Below are positions 51,258 through 61,134 of a stretch of DNA of 64,000 nt, in pieces. The notes under the pieces are model-generated. The model was not told the origin of the DNA, searched no databases, and saw only the letters and a program-made list of their open reading frames with translations. The stretch comes from Oscillospiraceae bacterium (lineage in GTDB: Bacteria; Bacillota; Clostridia; Oscillospirales; Ruminococcaceae). Every line of letters starts with the position of its first letter. Positions within the stretch are counted from its first letter, which is position 1. The stretch is taken from positions 1-64,000 of the forward strand of contig SVMR01000001.1 in NCBI GenBank assembly GCA_015067315.1, read 5' to 3'. The translations under genes and the position numbers were made by a program.

Positions 51258-51865
51258 AACTTACAATCGACGGCATCAAGGCCGGAATTATGATAGCCAT
51301 TGGCGGAAGCGTTTTTCTTGCCTGCGAAAACAGATATATCGGCGCAATTCTTTTTTCCGTTGCGCTCCTTTGTATTTGCCTTAAAGGATATTCCCTTTTT
51401 ACCGGAAAAGTGGGATATCTTCCGGAAAACCACAGCAGGGAAGCCGTTAAAATCCTTCTTTGCGGACTTTTGGGCAACGTTGTTTCGACCATTCTTCTCG
51501 GCTTTGCCGTCAGCTTCGCAAATCCCGCTCTTGGTGAAGCGGCAAAAGTTATTTGCGAAGCAAAGCTTTCGCAGGAAGCTCTCCAGACTTTTATCCGGGC
51601 GTTTTTCTGCGGCGTGCTCATGTATATGGCCGTGAGCACCTATCGCGAAAAAGGAACCCTTGCGGGAATCTTCTTTTGCGTACCCGTTTTTATCCTCAGC
51701 GGATTTGAACATTCCATAGCTAATATGTTCTATTTCGGAGCTTCCGGCATTATAAATTTGGATTCCATTATTTATCTTGCGGTTGTAATTGCCGGAAACT
51801 CCGTCGGCGGAATGGCAATGCCCATTCTCAATATTCTTGGAAAAGGGGAACCGAAAAATGCGTGA
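51251..51865 (+). CDS. Formate/nitrite transporter (FNT) family channel within the purine operon
   Basis: A 204-residue, short FNT protein with about six membrane helices. Family signatures are kept: [12 protein letters not shown] (about 156-167) and [12 protein letters not shown] (about 178-189). Usual FNTs have about 260-280 residues, so loops are trimmed. It overlaps purM by seven bases and purN by eight, a tight fit that makes co-translation likely. Formate is the logical substrate given fhs downstream, but substrate choice is inference. Confidence 0.85.
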   Translation: MLKLTIDGIKAGIMIAIGGSVFLACENRYIGAILFSVALLCICLKGYSLFTGKVGYLPENHSREAVKILLCGLLGNVVSTILLGFAVSFANPALGEAAKVICEAKLSQEALQTFIRAFFCGVLMYMAVSTYREKGTLAGIFFCVPVFILSGFEHSIANMFYFGASGIINLDSIIYLAVVIAGNSVGGMAMPILNILGKGEPKNA

Positions 51866-52469
51866 AAACCCGGTAAAAATCGCCGTTCTTGTTTCCGGCG
51901 GCGGAACAAACCTCCAGGCTCTTATTGATGCCCAGGCAAGCGGCATCATCAAAAGCGGAAAAATCGAACTTGTTATTGCGAACAACGCCGGAGCTTATGC
52001 TCTTGAACGTGCCGCAAAAGCAGGAATCAAAACCGCAACCGTTCTTAAAAAAGAACTCGGCTCCGCCGAGGCTTTTGAACAGAAGATCAAAGACCTTCTT
52101 ACCGAAAACGGAATCGAAATTATCGTTCTTGCGGGCTTTATGGCTATACTCAGCGAAAATTTCACCAAGGATTATCCCAAGCGTATAATCAACGTACATC
52201 CGGCGCTTATTCCTTCCTTCTGCGGAAAAGGTTTTTACGGACTTCACGTTCACGAAGCCGCTCTTGCATACGGCGTTAAAGTTACCGGCGCAACAGTCCA
52301 TTTTGTTAATGAAATTCCCGACGGCGGCGAAATCATTATGCAGAAAGCTGTTGCTATCCGCGAAAACGATACCCCCGAAACCCTTCAGAAGCGCGTAATG
52401 CGCCTTGCCGAATGGAAGATCCTTCCCCTTTCGGTAGAAAAAGTTTGTGCCAAAATAATTTCGGAATAA
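51858..52469 (+). CDS. purN: Phosphoribosylglycinamide formyltransferase PurN (GAR transformylase)
   Basis: A 203-residue 10-formyl-THF-dependent GAR transformylase (VSGGGTNLQALIDAQ at about 12-26, ERAAKAGIKT, VLAGFMAILS, NVHPALIPSFCGKGFYG with catalytic His, AVAIRENDTPETLQKRV). ATG at 51858 inside the end of the FNT gene. Confidence 0.94.
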   Translation: MRENPVKIAVLVSGGGTNLQALIDAQASGIIKSGKIELVIANNAGAYALERAAKAGIKTATVLKKELGSAEAFEQKIKDLLTENGIEIIVLAGFMAILSENFTKDYPKRIINVHPALIPSFCGKGFYGLHVHEAALAYGVKVTGATVHFVNEIPDGGEIIMQKAVAIRENDTPETLQKRVMRLAEWKILPLSVEKVCAKIISE

Positions 52470-52494
52470 ACATAAAAAAGAGAGGAAAAAGATT

Positions 52495-53214
52495 ATGGAC
52501 ATTTACAAAATCAACGACATTGCCGAACTCATCAAAGACAACGCCTATGTTGGCCGCGGAATTGTAATCGGCAAAACCGCCGACGCAAAAAAAGCCGCTT
52601 TTGCATATTTCATCATGGGCAGAAGCGCAAACAGCCGCAACCGCGTTTTTGTTGAACGCGACGATGCTCTTTTTACCGAACCTTTTGATGCTTCAAAAGT
52701 TCAGGACCCCAGCCTTATCATCTATGCCGCTCTCCGCAGACTCGGCAACAAAATTATCGTAACCAACGGCGACCAGACCGACACCATTTATAACGGAATC
52801 AAATGCGGCGGAACTTTTTCCGGTTCTCTTGCAACCCGCGAATTTGAACCGGATGCTCCGAACCTCACCCCCAGAATCAGCGGTATGGCAACTTTCTGCT
52901 GCGGAGATTTTTCCTATCAGATGAACATCCTTAAATCCGCCGACGCCGAAGGCACCGCCTGCAACCGTTATACCTTCGATTATCCCGCCCTTCCCGGTCT
53001 CGGACATTTCATCCATACATACGTTTGCGACGGAAACCCCATTCCCACCTTCCAGGGCGAACCCGAAAGAGTTATGATTCCGGACGATATCGACGCTTTC
53101 ACCGAATCCCTTTGGAACGCACTTAACGAAGACAACAAGATCTCCCTTTACGTTCGCTATGTTGACCTTGCAACCGGCGAAGAAGAAAACAGACTTATCA
53201 ATAAAAATAAATGA
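52495..53214 (+). CDS. purO: IMP cyclohydrolase, PurO type
   Basis: A 239-residue protein of the IMP cyclohydrolase family that was first known from archaea (YVGRGIVIGKT, AYFIMGRSANSRNRVF, SLIIYAALRRLG, GDQTDTI). It closes the FAICAR ring to IMP, replacing the N-terminal half of bifunctional PurH. Gene symbol by homology to archaeal PurO. The next gene supplies the transformylase. Confidence 0.9.
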   Translation: MDIYKINDIAELIKDNAYVGRGIVIGKTADAKKAAFAYFIMGRSANSRNRVFVERDDALFTEPFDASKVQDPSLIIYAALRRLGNKIIVTNGDQTDTIYNGIKCGGTFSGSLATREFEPDAPNLTPRISGMATFCCGDFSYQMNILKSADAEGTACNRYTFDYPALPGLGHFIHTYVCDGNPIPTFQGEPERVMIPDDIDAFTESLWNALNEDNKISLYVRYVDLATGEEENRLINKNK

Positions 53215-53241
53215 TATATTAATAAAAGGAGCGCCTTAACG

Positions 53242-54426
53242 ATGAAAGAATTTGAACTTAAATACGGATGCAACCCCAACCAGAAACCTTCCAGAATTTT
53301 CATGGACAACGGCGAAGATCTTCCCATCGAGATCCTCAACGGCCGCCCCGGCTTCATCAACTTCCTTGATGCTTTCAACAGCTGGCAGCTTGTAAAAGAA
53401 CTCAAAGAAGCTCTCGGCATGCCTGCGGTAACTTCTTTCAAACACGTAAGTCCCACTTCCGCGGCAGTCGGTATTCCGCTTCCCGAAGACCTTAAAAAAG
53501 CCTGCTTTGTTGACGATATCGAAGGTCTTGACGAATCTCCTCTTGCCTGCGCTTATGCAAGAGCACGCGGCACCGACAGAATGTGCTCCTTCGGCGACTG
53601 GGTCGCTCTTTCCGACGTTTGCGACGTCACAACCGCTCTTCTCATCAAACGCGAAGTTTCCGACGGCGTAATTGCTCCCGGATATGAACCCGAAGCTCTT
53701 GAAATTCTTAAATCCAAACGCAAAGGCGGATACAACATCGTAAAAATCGATCCCGATTACGTTCCGGAAGTTACCGAACACAAACATGTTTTCGGAATCA
53801 CCTTTGAACAGGGCAGAAACAATTTCAAAATCGATGCCGACCTCCTCAAAAACATCGTAACCGAAAACAAGGATATGCCCGAATCCGCAGTCCGCGACCT
53901 CATCGTTGCTCTTATCACCCTTAAATACACCCAGTCCAACTCCGTTTGCTATGCTGTTGACGGACAGGCAATCGGCGTAGGCGCAGGTCAGCAGTCCAGA
54001 ATCCACTGCACCCGCCTTGCAGGCACCAAAGCAGACACCTGGTTCCTCCGCCAGCACGAAAAAGTTCTTAACCTTCCCTTCAAAGAAGGTCTTGGACGCC
54101 CCGACCGCGACAACGTAATCGACGGTTATATCAACAAAAACGAAGAAGACGTTTGCGCAGACGGCAACTGGCAGAAATATTTCACCGAACAGCCCGCTCC
54201 CCTTACCGACGAAGAAGCAAAAGCATTCCTTGCAACCCGCGAGGGAGTTGCTCTCGGTTCCGATGCGTTCTTCCCCTTCAGCGACAACATTGAAAGAGCA
54301 AAACGCAGCGGCGTAAAATACATCGCCGAACCCGGCGGCTCCATCCGCGACGACGCAGTTATCGATTGCTGCAACAAATATGACATGGTAATGGCATTCA
54401 CCGGAATGCGTCTTTTCCACCATTAA
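53242..54426 (+). CDS. Stand-alone AICAR transformylase (C-terminal PurH domain only)
   Basis: A 394-residue 10-formyl-THF:AICAR formyltransferase. It has the catalytic KH pair (SFKHVSPTSAAVG at about 55-67), DFALSD-like DWVALSDVCD, GQQSRIHCTRLAG and the end SDAFFPFSDNI... with AEPGGSIRDDAV. It lacks the N-terminal IMP cyclohydrolase domain, consistent with the upstream PurO gene. Its substrate ZMP is the ligand of the operon's riboswitch. Confidence 0.9.
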   Translation: MKEFELKYGCNPNQKPSRIFMDNGEDLPIEILNGRPGFINFLDAFNSWQLVKELKEALGMPAVTSFKHVSPTSAAVGIPLPEDLKKACFVDDIEGLDESPLACAYARARGTDRMCSFGDWVALSDVCDVTTALLIKREVSDGVIAPGYEPEALEILKSKRKGGYNIVKIDPDYVPEVTEHKHVFGITFEQGRNNFKIDADLLKNIVTENKDMPESAVRDLIVALITLKYTQSNSVCYAVDGQAIGVGAGQQSRIHCTRLAGTKADTWFLRQHEKVLNLPFKEGLGRPDRDNVIDGYINKNEEDVCADGNWQKYFTEQPAPLTDEEAKAFLATREGVALGSDAFFPFSDNIERAKRSGVKYIAEPGGSIRDDAVIDCCNKYDMVMAFTGMRLFHH

Positions 54427-54454
54427 TCAATAATCCGTTGACGGAGGCTTTTTT

Positions 54455-55723
54455 ATGAAAGTTTTAGTAGTTGGCGGCGGCGGCCGCGAACACGCAATAA
54501 TCAAAAAAATCAAGGAAAACAGCGAAGTTGAAAAAATTTATGCGCTTCCCGGCAACGGCGGCATTGCCGCCGACGCCGAATGCGTTGCAATCGGCGCAAA
54601 AGATATCGAAGGAATCGTAAAATTCGCTTATGAAAACAAAATCGATTACGCCGTTGTTGCTCCGGACGATCCGCTTGTTCTCGGCGCAGTCGATGCTCTT
54701 GAAGGACACGGAATCCCCTGCTTCGGACCGAAAGCAAACGCCGCAATCATCGAGGGCAGCAAGGTTTTTTCCAAGGACCTTATGAAAAAATACGGAATCC
54801 CCACCGCAGAATACGAAGTATTCAGCGACATGGAAGCCGCCCTTGAATATCTTGAAACCGCGCCCATTCCCACTGTTATCAAGGCGGACGGTCTTGCCCT
54901 CGGAAAAGGCGTAATCATTGCCGAAACAAGGGAAGCCGCCATTGAAGCCGTTCATTCCATGATGGAAGATAAGGTCTTCGGAAAAAGCGGCGACAATATC
55001 GTAATCGAAGAATTCCTCACCGGTCCGGAAGTTTCCGTCCTTTCCTTCACCGACGGAAAAACCGTTGTTCCGATGATTTCTTCCATGGACCACAAACGCG
55101 CCCACGACAACGACACCGGTCTTAACACCGGCGGCATGGGAACCGTTGCTCCGAACCCCTATTACACCGAAGAAGTTGCAAAAGAATGCATGGAGAAGAT
55201 TTTCCTTCCCACCATTAACGCAATGAACGCGGAAGGCAGAACTTTTAAAGGCTGCCTCTATTTCGGACTCATGCTCACCCCGAAAGGCCCGAAGGTTATC
55301 GAATATAACTGCCGCTTCGGCGACCCGGAAACCCAGGTTGTTCTTCCCCTTCTCGAAAGCGACCTTTTAACCGTTATGAAAGCGGTCACCGAAGAACGCC
55401 TTTCCGAAGTTGAAGTCAAATTTGCGGACAAAAACGCCTGCTGCGTAATAATGGCTTCCGAAGGATATCCGGAACATTATGACAAAGGTTTTGAAATCAC
55501 CATTCCGGAAGAAGTTGCTTCCAACGTTTACGTCGCCGGCGCAGCAATCAAAGACGGCAAACTTGTAACTTCCGGCGGACGCGTTCTCGGCGTTACCGCT
55601 GTTGAGGAAACCCTTCCCGAAGCAATCAAAGCATCCTATTCCCTTGTTGAAAAAATCCATTTTGACAACGCATTTTACCGCCATGACATCGGCGCCCGCG
55701 CCCTTGCCGCAAAGGAGGAATAA
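54455..55723 (+). CDS. purD: Phosphoribosylamine-glycine ligase PurD
   Basis: A 422-residue ATP-grasp ligase (GGGGREHAI at about 6-14, VAPDDPLVLG, TVIKADGLALGKGV, TGPEVSVLSFTDG, ECRFGDPETQ-like NCRFGDPETQ). Makes glycinamide ribonucleotide. Starts 29 bases after the transformylase gene and ends three bases before purL. Confidence 0.95.
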   Translation: MKVLVVGGGGREHAIIKKIKENSEVEKIYALPGNGGIAADAECVAIGAKDIEGIVKFAYENKIDYAVVAPDDPLVLGAVDALEGHGIPCFGPKANAAIIEGSKVFSKDLMKKYGIPTAEYEVFSDMEAALEYLETAPIPTVIKADGLALGKGVIIAETREAAIEAVHSMMEDKVFGKSGDNIVIEEFLTGPEVSVLSFTDGKTVVPMISSMDHKRAHDNDTGLNTGGMGTVAPNPYYTEEVAKECMEKIFLPTINAMNAEGRTFKGCLYFGLMLTPKGPKVIEYNCRFGDPETQVVLPLLESDLLTVMKAVTEERLSEVEVKFADKNACCVIMASEGYPEHYDKGFEITIPEEVASNVYVAGAAIKDGKLVTSGGRVLGVTAVEETLPEAIKASYSLVEKIHFDNAFYRHDIGARALAAKEE

Positions 55724-55725
55724 GA

Positions 55726-58700
55726 TTGGTATATCGTGTTTTTGTTGAAAAGAAAAAGGAACTTGCAAACGAAGCAAAATCCCTTTTCAATGATGCAGTG
55801 ACCCTTCTCGGAGCAAAAGATCTTACCGATGTCCGCGTAATAAACCGTTATGACGCGGAAAACATCACCGAAGAACTTTTTGAATACGCGAAGAAAACTG
55901 TTTTTTCCGAACCCCAGCTTGATATCGTTTCCGATGAAATCGATCTTTCCGGCGCTGTTGCTTTTGCGGTTGAATATCTCCCGGGTCAGTTTGACCAGAG
56001 GGCAGATTCCGCCGCCCAGTGCATCCAGATCATTTCCCAGGGCGAAAGACCCACCATCAGAACCGCAAAAGTTTATGCTCTCTATGGTGAACTTTCCGAT
56101 TCCGAAATCGCTGAAATCAAAAAATACGTAATCAACCCCGTTGAAGCAAGAGAAGCAGGTTTTGAAAAACCCGAAACCCTTGCAATTGAATATAACATTC
56201 CCACCGAAGTTGCAACTCTTGAAGGCTTCCGTGAACTCAAAAGGAACGAAGTTGAAGCATTTGTTGAAAAATACGGTCTTGCAATGGATGCGGACGACCT
56301 CCAGTTCTGCCAGGAATATTTCCGCAGCGAAGACCGTGACCCCACCATCACCGAAATCCGCATGATCGATACCTATTGGTCCGACCATTGCCGCCACACC
56401 ACCTTCAACACCACCATCGATTCCGTCAAATTTGAAGACGAACTTCTCCAGAAAGCATACGACGATTATATTGCAACAAGAGAAGAACTCGGCCGCAAAA
56501 AACCGGTCTGCCTCATGGATATCGGTACCCTTGCGGTAAAATACCTCAAGAAACACGGAAAACTCGATAAACTCGACGAATCCGAAGAAATCAACGCCTG
56601 CACCGTTAAAATTGAAATTGAAGCCGACGGCAAAAAAGAACCCTGGCTTCTTCTTTTCAAGAACGAAACCCACAACCACCCCACCGAAATCGAACCTTTC
56701 GGCGGCGCGGCAACCTGTGTCGGCGGCGCGATCCGCGACCCGCTTTCCGGACGTTCCTATGTATATGGCGCAATGCGTCTTACCGGCGCGGCAGACCCGC
56801 TTAAACCGGTAAGCGAAACACTTAAAGGAAAACTCCCCCAGAGAAAAATCGTCACAACTGCCGCCGCGGGCTATGCTTCCTACGGCAACCAGATCGGTCT
56901 TGCAACCGGCATTGTTGATGAGATCTATCATGACGGCTATGCGGCAAAACGCATGGAAATCGGCGCGGTTATTGCCGCAGCTCCCCAGGAAAACGTCCGC
57001 CGCGAAAGACCCTGCCCCGGCGATATTGTAATCCTTCTCGGCGGCGCAACCGGACGCGACGGCTGCGGCGGCGCAACCGGTTCTTCCAAGTCCCATACCT
57101 CAAAATCCCTTGAAAGCTGCGGCGCGGAAGTTCAGAAAGGCAACGCCCCCGAAGAACGCAAACTCCAGCGTCTTTTCCGCAACTATGAAGCCTGCCGCAT
57201 GATCAAACGCTGCAACGACTTCGGCGCCGGCGGCGTTTCCGTTGCAATCGGCGAACTTGCGGACGGTCTTAACATCGACCTCAACGCGGTTCCGAAAAAA
57301 TATGAAGGTCTTGACGGCACCGAACTTGCAATTTCCGAATCCCAGGAAAGAATGGCGGTTGTAATCGAAGCCGAAAACCTTGAAAAATTCCTTGCCCTTG
57401 CAGAAAAAGAAAACCTTTCCGCAACCAAGGTTGCCGTTGTTACCGAAGAACCCAGACTTGTTATGAACTGGAACGGCAAAACAATCGTTGACGTAAGCCG
57501 CGCTTTCCTTGATTCCAACGGCGCGGAAAAACATATCGACGTTGAAACCGCAAAACCCGCTTACGAACCGAAAAAAGTAACCGGTTCCTTCACCGAAAAC
57601 TATAAGGCTCTTGCGGGCGACCTCAACATCTGCTCCAAACGCGGACTTTCCGAAAGATTCGACTCCACCATCGGCGCAGGCACCGTTCTTATGCCCTTCG
57701 GCGGAAAAAATCAGATCACCCCTATCCAGGCAATGGTCCAGAAAATTTCCGTTGAGAAAAAACACACCGACGACTGTTCCTATATGTCCTGGGGATATAA
57801 CCCCTTCATCACCGAACAGAGCCCCTATCACGGCGCATATCTTGCGGTTGTTGAATCCGCCGCAAAACTTGTTGCAACCGGCGCTTTCTTCGAAGACGTT
57901 TACCTCACCTTCCAGGAATATTTTGAAAAACTCGGAAAAGATTCCAGACGCTGGGGCAAACCTCTTGCGGCGCTTCTCGGCGCATTCGAAGCGCAGAAAA
58001 ATCTCGGAATCGGCGCAATCGGCGGCAAGGACTCCATGAGCGGTACCTTTGAGGATATCCACGTTCCTCCGACCCTTGTTTCCTTCGCAGTCACCACCGG
58101 AAAAGCAACCGAAGTTGTTTCCCCGGAATTCAAGGAAGCGGGACACAAAGTCGTTGTTATTAAACCCGAATATGACGAAAACGGACTTCCGGAAACCAAA
58201 AGCCTTCTTGCGGTTTTCAATAAAGTAACCGAACTCTTCCGCAGCAAAAAAGCCGTTGCCGGCTATACTCCCGGAATCGGCGGAATTGCGGAAGCTGTTA
58301 TGAAAATGTGCTTCGGCAACTCCATCGGTTTTAAATATGCCGATGACGTCACAACCGAAGAACTCTTCGGATATTCCTACGGTTCCTTCGTTCTCGAAGT
58401 TACCGAAGATGTTTCCGAACGCGTTCTCGGCGAAACCACCGAAGAAAAAGCTATCGTTCTCGGCGAAGAAAAACTCTGTCTTTGCGAAATGCTCGATATC
58501 TATGAAGGCAAGCTCGAAAGCGTTTTCGCCTGCAACATCCCGAACAGCAATTCTCCCATGGAGAACTTTAATTACAGCGCAAGCGAATGGAAGGCTCCCG
58601 CAATAAAGGTTGCAAAACCGAAGGTTCTTATTCCCGCATTCCCCGGCACCAACTGCGAATTCGACAGCGCAAAAGCAGTCGCCGATGCAGGTGCAGAACC

Positions 58701-59412
58701 CGAAATCATGGTAATCAACAACCTTTCCGCAGAAGGAATCCACAGAAGCATTGAAGCATTTGCAGAAAAAATCAAGGAATCCCAGATGATCTTCATCCCC
58801 GGCGGTTTTTCCGGCGGCGACGAACCCGACGGCAGCGCAAAATTCATCACCGCATTCTTCCGCAACGGACTTATCAAAGAAGGCGTAACCGATCTTCTTG
58901 ATAACCGCGAAGGTCTTATGTGCGGTATCTGCAACGGCTTCCAGGCTCTTATAAAACTCGGACTTGTTCCTTACGGAAAAATCATCGACACCGATGAAAA
59001 CTGCCCGACCCTTACCTTCAACACCATTGACCGCCACCAGTCCAGAATCGTTCATACAAGAATCGCTTCCAACAAATCCCCCTGGCTTTCTCTTACCAAC
59101 GTCGGCGACGTTTACACCGTTCCGATTTCCCACGGCGAAGGAAGATTCCTTGCAAGCGAAGAACTTATCCGCAAGCTTGCCGAAAACGGCCAGATTGCAA
59201 CCCAGTACGTTGACCTTGAGGGCAACGCAACCGGCGACGTCCGCTTCAACCCCAACGATTCCATGTATGCAATCGAGGGCATCACTTCCCCCGACGGCAG
59301 AGTTTTCGGAAAGATGGGTCACGCGGAACGAATCGGTTCCAACCTTTATGCAAACGTTCCCGGCGAATATGATATCCGCATGTTCGAGGCAGCGGTTAAA
59401 TATTTTAAATAA
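55726..59412 (+). CDS. purL: Phosphoribosylformylglycinamidine synthase, single-chain PurL
   Basis: A 1228-residue FGAM synthase in one chain: N-terminal PurS-like part, two AIR-synthase-like domains (SDHCRHTTFNT, FKNETHNHPTEIEPFGGAATCVGG, DFGAGGVSVAIGELADG), and a C-terminal class I glutaminase (FPGTNCEFDS; CGICNGFQAL with Cys nucleophile; SHGEGRF with His). The TTG at 55726 is eight bases after AAGGAGG. In contrast to PurF, its own glutaminase is intact. Confidence 0.95.
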   Translation: MVYRVFVEKKKELANEAKSLFNDAVTLLGAKDLTDVRVINRYDAENITEELFEYAKKTVFSEPQLDIVSDEIDLSGAVAFAVEYLPGQFDQRADSAAQCIQIISQGERPTIRTAKVYALYGELSDSEIAEIKKYVINPVEAREAGFEKPETLAIEYNIPTEVATLEGFRELKRNEVEAFVEKYGLAMDADDLQFCQEYFRSEDRDPTITEIRMIDTYWSDHCRHTTFNTTIDSVKFEDELLQKAYDDYIATREELGRKKPVCLMDIGTLAVKYLKKHGKLDKLDESEEINACTVKIEIEADGKKEPWLLLFKNETHNHPTEIEPFGGAATCVGGAIRDPLSGRSYVYGAMRLTGAADPLKPVSETLKGKLPQRKIVTTAAAGYASYGNQIGLATGIVDEIYHDGYAAKRMEIGAVIAAAPQENVRRERPCPGDIVILLGGATGRDGCGGATGSSKSHTSKSLESCGAEVQKGNAPEERKLQRLFRNYEACRMIKRCNDFGAGGVSVAIGELADGLNIDLNAVPKKYEGLDGTELAISESQERMAVVIEAENLEKFLALAEKENLSATKVAVVTEEPRLVMNWNGKTIVDVSRAFLDSNGAEKHIDVETAKPAYEPKKVTGSFTENYKALAGDLNICSKRGLSERFDSTIGAGTVLMPFGGKNQITPIQAMVQKISVEKKHTDDCSYMSWGYNPFITEQSPYHGAYLAVVESAAKLVATGAFFEDVYLTFQEYFEKLGKDSRRWGKPLAALLGAFEAQKNLGIGAIGGKDSMSGTFEDIHVPPTLVSFAVTTGKATEVVSPEFKEAGHKVVVIKPEYDENGLPETKSLLAVFNKVTELFRSKKAVAGYTPGIGGIAEAVMKMCFGNSIGFKYADDVTTEELFGYSYGSFVLEVTEDVSERVLGETTEEKAIVLGEEKLCLCEMLDIYEGKLESVFACNIPNSNSPMENFNYSASEWKAPAIKVAKPKVLIPAFPGTNCEFDSAKAVADAGAEPEIMVINNLSAEGIHRSIEAFAEKIKESQMIFIPGGFSGGDEPDGSAKFITAFFRNGLIKEGVTDLLDNREGLMCGICNGFQALIKLGLVPYGKIIDTDENCPTLTFNTIDRHQSRIVHTRIASNKSPWLSLTNVGDVYTVPISHGEGRFLASEELIRKLAENGQIATQYVDLEGNATGDVRFNPNDSMYAIEGITSPDGRVFGKMGHAERIGSNLYANVPGEYDIRMFEAAVKYFK

Positions 59413-59442
59413 TCAATTTTATTTCATAGGAGGATGATACCA

Positions 59443-61119
59443 ATGGAATTCAAAACCGATATTGAGATCGCCCAGGCTTGCGAAATGAAGCCTATCACCG
59501 AGATTGCAAAACTCGCCCATGTTGACGAAAAATATCTCGAACAATACGGCAAATACAAAGCAAAAATCGATCCCAAGCTCCTTGCTGAAACCGACCGCGG
59601 AAACGGAAAACTTATCCTCGTAACCGCAATTTCCCCCACCCCCGCGGGCGAAGGAAAAACCACCACCACCGTTGGTCTTGCGGACGGTCTTAAACGCATC
59701 GGAAAAGACGTTACCGTTGCTCTCCGCGAACCTTCCCTCGGACCGGTTTTCGGCGTTAAAGGCGGCGCGGCAGGCGGCGGCTATGCACAGGTTGTTCCCA
59801 TGGAAGATATCAACCTCCATTTCACCGGCGACTTCCACGCAATCGGCGCGGCAAACAACCTTCTTGCGGCAATGCTTGATAACCACATCCAGCAGGGCAA
59901 CGCTCTCGGAATCGACGTTCGCAAAATCACCTGGAAACGCTGCGTTGATATGAACGACCGCCAGCTCCGTTTTGTTGTTGACGGAATGGGCGGCAAAGCA
60001 AACGGCGTTCCCCGCGAAGACGGATTCGATATCACCGTTGCAAGCGAAATCATGGCCGTTCTCTGCCTTTCCAACTCCATCACCGACCTTAAAGAGCGCC
60101 TTTCCAGAATCATCGTCGGTTATACCTTTGACGACAAACCCGTAACCTGCGGACAGCTCAACGCCGCCGGCGCAATGACCGCCCTTCTTAAAGACGCGAT
60201 CAAACCGAACCTTGTTCAGACTCTTGAAGGCACCCCCGCATTCGTTCACGGCGGACCTTTCGCAAACATCGCTCACGGCTGCAACTCCGTAATGGCAACC
60301 AAACTCGCTCTTAAAATGGGCGATTACACCGTTACCGAAGCAGGCTTCGGCGCAGACCTTGGCGCAGAAAAATTCCTCGATATCAAATGCCGTATGGCAG
60401 GTCTTACCCCCGACGCAGTTGTTATCGTAGCAACCATCCGCGCTCTTAAAATGCACGGCGGCCGCGACAAGAAAGAACTCGGTTTCGAAGATCTTGCCGC
60501 TCTTGAAAAAGGTATTCCGAACCTTCTCCGCCACGTTTCCAACATCAAAAATGTTTATAAACTTCCCTGCGTAGTTGCCGTTAACCGCTTCCCCACCGAT
60601 ACCGATAACGAAGTTAACTTCATCATCGAAAAATGCAAGGAACTCGGCGTAAACGTTGTTCTTTCCACCGTTTGGGCAGAAGGCGGCAAAGGCGGCGAAG
60701 ATCTTGCAAGAGAAGTTGTTCGTCTTTGTGAAGAAGAAAAAGGCGATTTCACTTTCTCCTACGGTCTTGATTGCTCCATCGAAGAAAAAATCGAATCCGT
60801 TGTTAAAAAAGTTTACGGCGGCGACGGAATCACCATTATGCCCAACGCAAAGAAACAGATCGAACAGCTCACAAAACTCGGTTACGATAACGTTCCCGTT
60901 TGCATTGCAAAAACTCAGTACAGCTTCTCCGATGACCCCACCAAGCTCGGCGCTCCGGAAGGCTTTAAAGTAACCATCAAAAACGTCAAGATTTCCGCAG
61001 GCGCAGGCTTCATCGTTGTTCTCACCGGCGATATCCTCACCATGCCCGGTCTTCCCAAAGTTCCCGCGGCGGAAAGAATCGACGTTGATGAAAACGGAAA
61101 AATCACCGGTCTTTTCTAA
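59443..61119 (+). CDS. fhs: Formate-tetrahydrofolate ligase Fhs
   Basis: A 558-residue ATP-dependent 10-formyl-THF synthetase ([19 protein letters not shown] at about 62-80, [35 protein letters not shown] region, [10 protein letters not shown] near the end). The ATG at 59443 is ten bases after AGGAGG; the one at 59434 touches it. It makes the formyl donor for PurN and the AICAR transformylase from formate, the likely substrate of the FNT channel in the same operon. Confidence 0.95.
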   Translation: MEFKTDIEIAQACEMKPITEIAKLAHVDEKYLEQYGKYKAKIDPKLLAETDRGNGKLILVTAISPTPAGEGKTTTTVGLADGLKRIGKDVTVALREPSLGPVFGVKGGAAGGGYAQVVPMEDINLHFTGDFHAIGAANNLLAAMLDNHIQQGNALGIDVRKITWKRCVDMNDRQLRFVVDGMGGKANGVPREDGFDITVASEIMAVLCLSNSITDLKERLSRIIVGYTFDDKPVTCGQLNAAGAMTALLKDAIKPNLVQTLEGTPAFVHGGPFANIAHGCNSVMATKLALKMGDYTVTEAGFGADLGAEKFLDIKCRMAGLTPDAVVIVATIRALKMHGGRDKKELGFEDLAALEKGIPNLLRHVSNIKNVYKLPCVVAVNRFPTDTDNEVNFIIEKCKELGVNVVLSTVWAEGGKGGEDLAREVVRLCEEEKGDFTFSYGLDCSIEEKIESVVKKVYGGDGITIMPNAKKQIEQLTKLGYDNVPVCIAKTQYSFSDDPTKLGAPEGFKVTIKNVKISAGAGFIVVLTGDILTMPGLPKVPAAERIDVDENGKITGLF

Positions 61120-61134
61120 TCGGAGCGCAAATTT

